From contig NW_017264194.1 in NCBI RefSeq assembly GCF_001619985.1, positions 2,351,511 through 2,415,510 of the forward strand: 64,000 bases of DNA, written 5' to 3'. Below the pieces are notes generated by a model. It was not told where the DNA came from and searched no databases. It was given only the letters and a program-made list of their open reading frames with translations. The stretch is from Xylona heveae TC161. Its lineage: Eukaryota > Ascomycota > Xylonomycetes > Xylonales > Xylonaceae. The first letter of the stretch is position 1. Each line of letters starts with the position of its first letter. This document shows positions 20,963-30,483 of this stretch, in pieces. Position numbers and translations under genes: made by a program.

Positions 20963-22678
20963 ATGGCGGTCGAGGATGTCGAGAAGCATGTCGAATCCAA
21001 GCAACTTGGATTGACTGAGCATAATGAAGTACAACAGCCGAAGCGGCTTGGGAGTGTCTCCCACGACAACCCCGCCCAAGCAATTGAAGAGGCCAAGCAG
21101 GTCGCCGCCCTTGAGGGCTGGCGCTTGGATGCTGAAATTGCTGAACTTGACGAGGAGTTGGCGAAAAGAGGCTTGGCACCCAAATGGTGGAAGGCCGAAA
21201 TTACATTTAGCAATCCTGCTCATTTTACCTACCTCCTCGTGGCGTTCGCCTCCATGGGTGGTCTGCTCTCTGGTCTCGATCAATCGCTCATCAGCGGTGC
21301 CAACTTGTACATGCCCAAAAGTCTCAACCTCAATCCTGACCAACTGAGTTTGATCAACGCTGCCATGCCTCTTGGGGCCGTCGGTGGTGCGCTGCTCTTG
21401 TCTCCAGCAAATGAATGGTGCGGCCGTCGTTGGTCCATCATTTGGGCTTGTGTTCTCTATACCATTGGTGCAGCACTTGAAGCCGGTGCCATTTCGTACG
21501 GAATGATGATTGCTGGACGTCTGATTCTCGGTGTCGGTCTCGGTCTGGAAGGCGGAACCGTTCCTGTTTACGTTGCCGAATCGGTTGCTCGACAGTATCG
21601 TGGTAACCTCGTCTCGCTCTATCAGTTCACCATCGCGCTGGGTGAAGTCTTGGGCTATGTAGTGGCAGCCATCTTTGTGAACGTCAAGTCCGGCAACTGG
21701 CGATACATGCTCGGCTCATCCCTCATCTTCTCAACCATTATGCTTGTCGGCATGTTCTTTATGCCCGAAAGTCCCCGTTTCCTCATGCACAAGGGTCGCA
21801 GCGTTGAGGCTTGGGCTGTGTGGAAGCGCATCCGTCCTGTCGATCAGCTCGAAGCCAAGGAAGAGTTCTTCATCATGAAGCGTGCGGTCGAAGAGGAGCG
21901 TAACGAAATGTCGACTCGTTCTGGTGCTTTTGCCTGGATGGACTTCTTCACCCACGGCCGCGCGCGCCGTGCTATTGTCTATGCCAATATCATGATCTTC
22001 CTAGGCCAATTCACCGGTATCAACGCCATCATGTATTACATGTCCGTGCTGATGAGCCAGGTCGGCTTCAACGACAAAGAAGCCGTCTTCATGTCTCTCG
22101 TGGGTGGCGGTGCGCTTCTTTTGGGTACCATCCCCGCCATTTTCTACATGGAGCGGTTCGGTCGACGATATTGGGCATGCGCCATGCTCCCTGGCTTCTT
22201 CATTGGTCTCATGATCATTGGCCTGGGCTACCTGATCCCCACTTCTCACACTGGCGCAGCCATGGGTGTCTATCTGACTGGTTTGATCCTCTATCAAGGC
22301 TTTTTTGGCTCCTATGCCTGTCTCACGTGGGTCATTCCTTCGGAAGTATATCCCACATACCTCCGAAGCTACGGTATGACCACTTCAGATGCGCTGCTTT
22401 TCTTGAGCTCCTTCATCGTCACTTACAACTTCACCCGCATGCAAAATGCTATGGGAAAGATTGGCCTTTCGCTGGGCTTCTACGGCGGTATCGCCGTGGT
22501 TGGTTGGTTCTACCAGTTGCTCTTCATGCCTGAGACCAAGAACAAGACTCTAGAAGAGATTGACGTGCTCTTCTCGCAACCCACTAGTGAGCTAGTCAAG
22601 GAGAACATCGCCAATATCAAGCAGACTATTGATGATCTGATGCACTTCCGCCTCAAGAAGGTCTTCGCTCCTTCTTAG
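20963..22678 (+). CDS. MFS sugar transporter (sugar porter family), intronless
   Basis: A 571-residue hexose/polyol-type proton symporter of the plasma membrane, encoded without introns in the CDS. A hydrophilic N-terminus of about 80 residues (VEKHVESKQLGL, EEAKQVAALEG) leads into the first membrane segment, with LLSGLDQSLISGANLYMP in place of the commoner GYD..VISG. Signatures include NEWCGRRWSI, GRLILGVGLGLEGGTVPVYVAE, PESPRFLMHKGR, FLGQFTGINAIMYYMSVL, MERFGRRYWA, WVIPSEVYPTYLRS and PETKNKTLEEIDVLF, which together define the sugar porter family and leave all twelve membrane segments intact. The coding sequence uses C-ending codons heavily, as expected for a well-expressed gene. Substrate is not determinable; a specialised sugar or polyol is as likely as glucose. 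CreA-like motifs upstream suggest carbon control. Confidence 0.93.
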   Translation: MAVEDVEKHVESKQLGLTEHNEVQQPKRLGSVSHDNPAQAIEEAKQVAALEGWRLDAEIAELDEELAKRGLAPKWWKAEITFSNPAHFTYLLVAFASMGGLLSGLDQSLISGANLYMPKSLNLNPDQLSLINAAMPLGAVGGALLLSPANEWCGRRWSIIWACVLYTIGAALEAGAISYGMMIAGRLILGVGLGLEGGTVPVYVAESVARQYRGNLVSLYQFTIALGEVLGYVVAAIFVNVKSGNWRYMLGSSLIFSTIMLVGMFFMPESPRFLMHKGRSVEAWAVWKRIRPVDQLEAKEEFFIMKRAVEEERNEMSTRSGAFAWMDFFTHGRARRAIVYANIMIFLGQFTGINAIMYYMSVLMSQVGFNDKEAVFMSLVGGGALLLGTIPAIFYMERFGRRYWACAMLPGFFIGLMIIGLGYLIPTSHTGAAMGVYLTGLILYQGFFGSYACLTWVIPSEVYPTYLRSYGMTTSDALLFLSSFIVTYNFTRMQNAMGKIGLSLGFYGGIAVVGWFYQLLFMPETKNKTLEEIDVLFSQPTSELVKENIANIKQTIDDLMHFRLKKVFAPS

Positions 22679-23228
22679 ACTACACGTCTGACTAACTCGC
22701 TGTGGCATTGGCGGCGTCAGTCCTTTGAATTTCTCTTCTCACGTATGGTGGTCGGACACGGAGCTTTTTAATGCTTTATATAGATCTTCTTGTGATGACT
22801 TTATGAGTATACCATTTGTTTTTTTCTGGAGACATGTACATGTATAGATGATCAATATACTGGCTTTTTAGATCAATTCCTTTCGAAACCCCTTTCAAAC
22901 CCACGAAATTCCTGACCAGTGAATGTGTCAGAACAATACCAAACCTTTACACTGTCCTGATTAATATTCTGGTGGCCGGAATAACTTTACACTCGTCGGA
23001 GGTTCGGCGATTAAACAACTCCGAAAATCGCACGAGGAAGATGACAGGGTAATGATTCGTGAAAAGCTTCCCGAGGAAGACCGAAACGCAATAGTGACTC
23101 TCCACTTGCTTATTTTGTTCTCCAGGCAAACTCCCGAATTTGTTCCAAACAAGACATGCAAGTGATTGGAAACATACCTTCATACCGGCCGTGACAATAT
23201 TTCGTGCCACCCCTTTTTTTGAGCTTGC
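22679..23228. other. Intergenic, 550 bp
   Basis: Contains the 3' UTR of the sugar porter (T-rich, with TATATAG-type polyadenylation-like sequence near 22770-22860) and the promoter of the next gene. No further gene seen. Confidence 0.6.
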
Positions 23229-24087
23229 ATGACCCTTCATCGAGCAATGGACGCTCTAAAGGTTTTCAGACCTGGCGCAAGTCCTCTTGCTCAAGCTTTC
23301 CGAATTCGTCAGCCATGGCAACGAGCGCATATCCGACCTCTCATCGCGGCCAGGAATCCTACATTCACCGCTACTGTAGTTCGCCGTGCAAACTCGAGCT
23401 TTAGCAAGCAATGGACCAGTCGTTTCAACTCTACCAGCCTATCAAGGCGCTTTAACATGCTCCGGCTCAGAAACCCGGTCATCCGAAGGATGAACAGCTC
23501 GAAACCTCACTTGGACCCAACGCCGCATCTTGGATCACCAGAGCCTGCGCCGTCGCTCTCGCAGAGATTAAAGCAACTGTCGAAGGAGTATGGCTGGTGC
23601 GCACTCGGTGTCTATCTGGCTCTCTCAGCGTTGGACTTCCCTTTCTGCTTCCTTGCCGTCCGGTGGCTTGGCGCAGAGGCTATTGGTCAATACGAGCATG
23701 CGGCGGTGGAGTGGTTTAAGGAGATGATGCCTTGGCCTTCATCTGAAAATGCTCCAGCGCAGACTGTGGGCGTCGATCAAGCCCAAGTTCAAGACGGACA
23801 AGGCGAGGCGCTGGGCGAGGAGGCAAAGAAGCGGAACGGAAACGATGCTGATCAAGCAAGTAAGTCTATTTTCAATTACTATGAAATGCTTTCAAGATTT
23901 GGTGCTAATGTAAATGTTCTCAGGTATTTGGACGCAATTGGCTCTCGCCTACGCTATTCACAAATCCTTTATATTTTTCCGCGTACCGCTCACTGCGGCT
24001 GTGACGCCCAAGGTTGTCAAGGTGTTAAGAAGCTGGGGTTGGAATGTCGGAAGAAAGAGCTCCAAGGCGGTAAAGAGTGCCAAATGA
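23229..24087 (+). CDS. Mitochondrial DUF1279 (FAM210-like) protein
   Basis: Exons are 23229-23859 and 23924-24087, separated by a 64-nt intron (GTAAGT..CAG), giving 264 residues, or 258 from the second ATG at 23247. The first 90 residues are rich in Arg/Ser/Ala and poor in acidic residues, as in a mitochondrial presequence. The DUF1279 core follows: SLSQRLKQLSKEYGWCALGVYL, a membrane segment (LALSALDFPFCFLAVRWLG), and after a hydrophilic Gln/Glu-rich linker of about 40 residues the second part WTQLALAYAIHKSFIFFRVPLTAAVTPKVVK. Splicing at the linker is needed to keep this second half in frame. FAM210-type proteins act in mitochondrial membrane function and translation; yeast Nat2 shares the domain. 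The exact role here is not shown by the sequence. Confidence 0.9.
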
Positions 24088-24564
24088 GCAGGCAAACTAA
24101 AATTCCTCTTGGTCAGTCGGCGTTGTACAATCTGTATTATATCTAACAATAGAAGCATTGTGGGAGGCGCATTGCTACGGGTCTTTTTAGAACCTCAAGC
24201 CATTTGATGAGTTGGCCAAATTTGGCACCGCTCTTCATTTTAATTACTTATTCAGCATACCGAAGCGATGAATTGCATTCTCTACTCATTCATATTATTC
24301 GTATTTCTCTTCTACGGAGCATGGCTGCATTGTTTATTGTCTATTGTACTTTCCATTGGAAACCTCATTCACTCTTCTATTGAAACACGCTCCTCAATCA
24401 ACACAATGTGAATAGCGACAAGACACTCTCCAGCCCCCATGATTTTTGGTAATTATATACTCGACTTCGCACTTTTCAAAAAGTCCCCTTCGTTTGTAAA
24501 CACTTTCCTTTCTTTTTTTACTGCGCATTTACATTGTCACCCTGTTTTGTCAAAGATACACACC
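24088..24564. other. Intergenic, 477 bp
   Basis: Holds the 3' UTR of the FAM210-like gene and a pyrimidine-rich promoter for the next gene (CTTTCCTTTCTTTTTTTAC just upstream). No gene seen. Confidence 0.6.
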
Positions 24565-26994
24565 ATGGACCTGTTTCGGGAACTGGGAAATCCTTGGGAT
24601 CAGCAATTTAATCACTCTACTGAGAATCACATGCACGAAGTTAACAACGAGGACATGGAGTTTCTAATGGTAAGAGCGGGCTTAAGTTTTGCTAAAATCA
24701 CCGGCCTTCACAATTCTAATTGATTTTGATGCGCATTTAGGATACTGCTTACAATGGAGAACCCGCCATTACGAGGGCCCAGCACTTCTCTGCAGCTTTA
24801 GAAGCGCTGAATTCGAATAGCAGAGGAGCTGGTCCTGGTGGAGCTGCCATTAACACCGGCTCATCGCTCACTGGATTTCTCGACGGAAAATCTTATGGAA
24901 GAAAGGATTCCGCACCTTGGCAGCAAAATGTCAAATCGGTCGATCCAGACCACGAGGGAAAGGTGCAGCCCATCGGCGATGTAGCAGAAATCGACAGCCT
25001 CAAACTTTCTAGTGCATCCAGTGGTCATTCTGCTCGAGAGTATCCGAAGAGATTTCTCCATGCTGGTCATGGTTTTGCGGAACCGAAGTACTTTGAGAAC
25101 GCAACGCAGTACGCTTCACTGCATCATGTCAATGTCTCCGGCCCATCTAGCCCTACTTTGTCTATTTCTTATAGTGATGAACAAGAACATTACTTTGAGC
25201 AAATTGAGAACATGCTTAGGACTCGCAGGCCGTCACAGCTTGATAGCATCAATCAGGCTTCGGTCACCAGCGGCTTTGCGTCATCGTTACCCCCTTACGA
25301 TAGCAGAAGTCATCACGCGGAGGACGTGCCCGAATATTCACCCGAGCAATTCCAATCATTCTTCCAGAATAATACTCCTTCCATGTCAGCTTTAACCGAG
25401 GAGCGCTTCGATAAAGAGAGTCTTCGAGCGGCGCGTTCCTGTGATACTCCTCGAAGCCGAGCCACTGGCTCAAGTTCGAATCAGAAAGCTATTCGCCCAG
25501 CAAGATCGATCATTGAACAACTCTCGGAGGCGGATGAATGCTTTGCTAGAACGGACCCCCGCTTCTCAGATGACGGCCTGCAAGCGTCACTGGTCAACAC
25601 AAACCCAGGTACCCCACTTTCTGGAAGTCCCGCTTCAGAGACCTTTCTCCACATGATTCAGCCGTTGCGTCCAAGACATCATCATGATTCAGTCGAGAAT
25701 ACACCCGCTATCAACATCGACAAGAGTCTTCCGCCTCTACCTGAAGCGCAGAGGTGCTATTACGAGGTCCACTCAGGTCGTTTCCGGGACAATGATTCTA
25801 CGCTTTTGAGGAACTCTAATCCATCAGCTCCTTCTGGCAACTTTCCTCATTTGAGTTACGACTCTTCAATTTCGTCTGTGCCCTCCGAAAAGCTATCATC
25901 AATTATTCCCCCTTCCAGTGGCTTCTCTCCAATCACAGTCGCATCGGTATCGTGGGATCCATCACGCCCTATGGCGTCTCTCGCTGATCCGGCGCAGATG
26001 ATTTATCCTGCAGTCCTTCAATTTCAGCTATCTGCTCCTCCTGCTGAGCAAGCATCTCATCCTGCTACCAAACCCGCCTCATACCGCAGCGAAGAGATAT
26101 CCGTTCAAAGACGTCCTTCTCGCGAAACAATGGCTGCATATGCTCGCGCGGTCGAAGATGTGCACGATCTCGAGCGTATCAGCGACGATGAGAAAGAAGA
26201 AGAAGAAGAGCCAGATCCAGCGTATCCCAAGAATTGGACAAGCACGCTTCGCAAACGCGGTGTTCCTTGGCAGCCGGTCGGTCTGCGAATGGGACCTCGG
26301 CCAACCAGCTCGGTTTACTCAATGTATTCTGGAACCTCGATGGTCTTGGGATGCGCTGACGGCGCTGCCGGCTTTAAAGAAGCTGTCAGTGTCGGAGGAG
26401 CCGCAGAGGGCCATGGGACACCGAATGGAGATAGGACTCGTTACGGCAGTAGCGGTTGTGGTCGCGGTGACAATTTTGCAAGTTGGTTCGAGGAGGCAAG
26501 GAGATCTACTGAAACTTGCAAGGACTACCAACCTGTGTTCCCGTCGCATAGTCCGATGGCTCTAATGCCCAACCGGCGGAATGGATTAAAGTCGTCAATG
26601 TCAAAGCTTCAACTAAAGGCACATGCAAGCGTGCTTGATATCAAGACCGCGGCGAATAATGTTCGGGACAATATCAAAGACAAGAGGTACGATGATTACA
26701 ACAGGGTACGTTCAAGTATTTATTTTGTTTTTTACCCTTTTCCCTTTTACGCAGAAGCTAATAGAATGTTTTCACGAGCTAGACATTCTCACGCCGTAGA
26801 TTTGCAAGATAGCATCGCCCACATGGACACCCGTTCCGGAATCAAGTTTCCCCGAAATGCTTTCGGGAAAAGGAGCAAGTGTTCACAAAGAATCTAATGC
26901 CTTGGAGCATCAGCAAATGTGCTCTGAGAATGGATACAGCAAAAAGTACACGCAAGATATGATGGATGAAGTGCGCTTTCAGTTTTTCATATAA
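24565..26994 (+). CDS. Ser/Pro-rich protein of unknown function (754 aa)
   Basis: Exons are 24565-24669, 24741-26705 and 26800-26994. The first intron (71 nt) joins MEFLM to DTAYNGEPA. The second (94 nt, GTACGT..GTAG, with a branch-like GCTAAT about 40 nt before the acceptor) extends the protein in a new frame to a stop at 26992; reading through instead gives a different end at 26897. The N-terminus begins MDLFRELGNPWDQQF. The rest is largely disordered, rich in Ser, Pro, Asn and acidic residues, with several RRPS/RSRxT-like phosphorylation-type sites (RRPSQL, QRRPSRET), a short acidic run (EKEEEEEPDP) and, near the end, a more ordered patch (LKAHASVLDIKTAANNVRDNIKDKRYDDYNR). No membrane segment or known domain is visible. 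I do not recognise the family. Confidence 0.75.
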
Positions 26995-27931
26995 GATAGT
27001 CCCGTTTCACATGTTATTCTCTACTTTATGACATACTACGACACCCGAATGTAGAAAGATGTGCAATATCAGAAATGAATCTAGAATTAACCATCATAAG
27101 AGATTTCCTTATCGAGTAAATGCATTTAGCTGTGTCGCTGTTGAATATCCTTGTCGTTGAACGGCAGGCAATGGCAGGTGTCGCCTAAAGTTGACTCTTA
27201 CTCCCCCCCCCCAAAACAGCTTAGAGTGGTCTGGGGAAATGCACCCCCGCCTTTCCCCCAGACTTCCGCCCTAACTACCTCCGTACTTTAACCACGGTGC
27301 TTTGCTCCACGAGTTCGAGCGAACCATTCCCCGCTACGGTATTGAGTTACAATGTGAACAGCAGAAACCCACGCTATTGTATCCCTCTGCTCAATGTCTC
27401 TTCGACTTGAAAGAGTATATGCACTCCAGAATGACGTATTTCAGTCCTGTACAGCTCTGGTAAGCCTACCATGCCGGAACAAGACATAGTCAACTCTGCG
27501 AACTGTGCCATCCTCCCAATTACGACTTATGGCTTTAGGCAAAGGCAACACACGCGGGAAAGATGCCTATTACGCGCATTACACGTGCAAAGTGGTTTAC
27601 CCGATGCGGGGATTGTCGTCGCTTTGATCCTGGCCTCTCGTGAACAAAGAAAGTGCTCTTCTGATATACATGTATTTTTATTCCTCGCATTGGGTATCTT
27701 AGGGATATATATATTCCTCTCGTCTCTTCTCGTAGCTCATTGAGCTGAGTATCAGCTTTCTTGGTCACTTGAACATCTTTGCGAGTGTTCGATCGCCAGA
27801 TTTGCTGAGGGGATCACACATTGCCCTTCTAAATCTCATTGAAACTTTTGTTACGTTGTTGGATATCAATTGGTAGCAGCACAGTCCTCCTCCAGGTGGA
27901 AGAGGACTCAATTCATCAGACGTCGTGGCTT
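26995..27931. other. Intergenic, 0.9 kb
   Basis: Contains a C-run at about 27203 and otherwise nothing with coding character. The right part is the promoter of the GFA gene. Confidence 0.55.
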
Positions 27932-29403
27932 ATGCCGTTGAGAAGCCTTGCTGAGCCGGCAGGGTTAACCTATCAATACCTAAGACGACACGCTCTAGGG
28001 ACATATCATAGCCGGGGATTCTTGAGTTATTATTCGACTACCTGCAGGGTCGAGTCAGCGCGGACGTTGTTGAGCCAGCGTACTGCAGCATCTACAGCGA
28101 GTTATACAACTAAACGACAATATCATTCTACGTTGTATCTAGCAAAGAAAATGTCTTCGACAGCGGAAACCGTGCCCAAACCCCGGCCTCGTCCAGAGTA
28201 TATTACCGGAGGATGTCTCTGCGGTTCCGTCAGATATAAAGTCAAATTTGGGGAGGGAACGCCTTGGCCTCCAAGGGTATGCAGTCTTGTAGAGTTTACA
28301 ATTGCTTCTATTAATCTCTTTCTTTTCCCATCTTTATGGATGGAGTAACACTTTAATTCTACAATGCTAAGACATATCAGATGATTCTATCATGCCAATG
28401 CACGCAATGCCGCAAAGCCACCGGCGCACTCGTCGCACACATTATTTCCTTTTATGACAGTCAGATCGAATGGACCGCCAACAGCGAATCCTCCCATTAC
28501 ATGCGGACGACGACCTTTCCCACTCATCCGCGGCGACCTGGGCAAAAGCCAAGCGCCGCTGTTGGCGAGAGGAGCGAGCACATGCATGCCGAGCCTGTGA
28601 AGAAACAGCTAGATACGTCTGAGGTGACAGACATCCACAAGACTCCCGGTGCACCACCAACCCTCTCATCATCATCATCAACAACCTCAGGAGCAGCCAA
28701 CGGCGACGCCAAAAAGGGAGTACTGCCTGCTCGAGACCAATTCGAGGACGAAGTACAAGAAGACGAGCGAGATTTCCCGCAATTCATTGACGCTTTTACC
28801 GATCAAGAGACGCATATCCATGCCAACGAGAGCGCGCTGAAAGAGTTTCGTTCCTCGTCCGGCGTGTCCCGGACTTTTTGCGCCCAGTGCGGCTCGACTC
28901 TGACCTGGCGCAAGGACGAGCAGGAGAATATTGATTCCGAGAGTGGAGAGAACAGGGGTATGTTATTACAGATATTTGTCCTCACCACCTCATCAATTCA
29001 TTCCCTCCCCACCCTTTTTTTTTCCTTTTCATTCTTTTCCAACCTGATATTATTTTCCAGCTTCAACTCCCCACCCTTGTAAATTTAATTTCCGGTAAAA
29101 GCTAACGCCCGTACAGACTACGGCAACAAAGCATACAACCTCGACGGCCGCAAACTCGCGCCCGAGACTGAAATCATGGCCGGCTCCATCGACCGCGAAT
29201 GCCTCGTCGGGTTCATCGACGAAGAAACCGGCCAGGGCAGCGGCAAACGCCACGACCCAGAGCGCAAAGGCCTGGGCATCAAACTCGGCCAGGAACTCTG
29301 CCGACCCGTCAACGGCAACGACTGGTTCCGCTATGCGATCCCGGGCATCACCGACCGCGTCGTTGCGGGCAAAGTCAATATGGGGTTCCATGAGGAGGAT
29401 TGA
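27932..29403 (+). CDS. GFA-domain (CENP-V/Gfa-like) zinc protein, possible mitochondrial form
   Basis: Exons are 27932-28276, 28381-28957 and 29117-29403 (introns 104 and 159 nt), giving 402 residues; starting at the internal ATG 28151 gives 329. The GFA fold binds zinc through Cys clusters, seen here (numbered from 28151) as CLC at 22-24, CQCTQC at 47-52 and CAQC at 209-212. The first intron is required to bring the second cluster into frame. The stretch between the second and third clusters is about 157 residues, against roughly 40-45 in compact relatives; the extra part is Ser/Thr/Gly/Asp-rich. The 73 residues added by the upstream start are Arg/Ser/Thr-rich with almost no acids and end in TKRQYHSTLYLAKK, like a mitochondrial presequence. 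Members act on thiol adducts or have unknown roles; the substrate here is not known. Confidence 0.85.
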
Positions 29404-29928
29404 TCTTCTCTTTCTTTCCACCCTCTGTCCTTTTTCGTTTTATTTTTATTTGTTTCAAGAGAATGATGCCACGTCATGTAGCTTAGTGTTCTCCGATTAT
29501 CGGATTGTAGGTGGGAAGGTGATTCAAAAGTTTGTATGTCGACATGCTCAATTTAAATCCTAACTATCCAAAATACGAAACACCAGGACAGAAAAAGGGG
29601 GGAAGGGGGCGGGAAGAGTTGTCTGTAACTTCAAGAATCAACATACCCAAGGAAACTTTCAGGATCTTTAAAGCGTTCCATGTAAATCGAGTTCAATAAG
29701 GTTTAATTAAAATGTAGTTTTAATTTTTTTTTTTCCGTTTTTCTTTTATTTTACTGCTCATTATTAAATTAATTATACTCTTCTTTCCTCCTTTCTTTCT
29801 TTCCTTCATTGTTCCTTGCTTTGTGTCCGCTCGTTTCCCAAAAAGAAGTTTCAAAAAGTCAGCTACTTACGGCATCTACCGGTATGCTGCTGAGCTGATG
29901 ATTCGATGCTGCGTCTTGTATGTGTACC

Positions 29929-30003
29929 TTGTATCTTGTATCTTGTATCCAATGCATCGTATGCATCGTATGCATCGTATGCAATGCAATGCAATTCAAT
30001 GCG
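29929..30003. repeat. Compound short tandem repeat
   Basis: Three TTGTATC units are followed by three copies of ATGCATCGT and then shorter ATGCA units ending in ATTCAATGCG. Copies are nearly perfect, which suggests recent slippage. Confidence 0.9.
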
Positions 30004-30195
30004 TGTCACGTATTCCAAAATAACGAAAAGACCAAAGAAGGGAAGAAAAGAAAACTTAACAACAGGAAAAGTGAGAAAAAGAAAAAGACTCTATACTCCG
30101 GGGCCAAGGGTATCCCAAATCCCATTTCCCATTCCGCTGCGCTGCTATGCTTGGATGAATGGATAAGGAAGCGAGGAAGACGAAGAATAAGAGTT

Positions 30196-30221
30196 AAAAA
30201 AAAAAAAAAAAAAAAAAAAAA
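30196..30221. repeat. A26 homopolymer run
   Basis: An uninterrupted run of 26 A in intergenic sequence downstream of the second DHA1 gene. No flanking target duplication or retroposed gene copy was recognised, so it is treated as a simple homopolymer. Confidence 0.9.
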
Positions 30222-30483
30222 CAAACGGGAATTCAAATGCAGCAAATAATGGCCCAACGCCGTGCGGTGCGAATGCAGATTCCCTAATCCAACAGTCGAG
30301 ACAAGAACGGAAAAAGACCAACAACAGTACAAGCAAAGTGTATCCAAAGTCAACTCAAAATGGCCTCTTCTATGGACGAGTTGATCTTGAAGAGGAACAA
30401 GAAAGGGTAGGAAGAGAGAAAGGAAAGGTGGGCGAACGGAAAGAGGTCAGAGGTCAAAGGTCAAGGTGTTTATGGAAAAGCGG

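Larger units (their letters stand above)
29404..30483. other. Convergent intergenic region rich in simple repeats
   Basis: Lies between converging genes. It holds T-rich and purine-rich tracts, a short tandem repeat block (29929-30003) and an A26 run (30196-30221). No coding signal was seen. Confidence 0.6.

Noticed and set aside
30196-30221. A26 run as the tail of a retroposed element
   Set aside because: No target-site duplication, internal promoter boxes or coding remnant were seen next to it.
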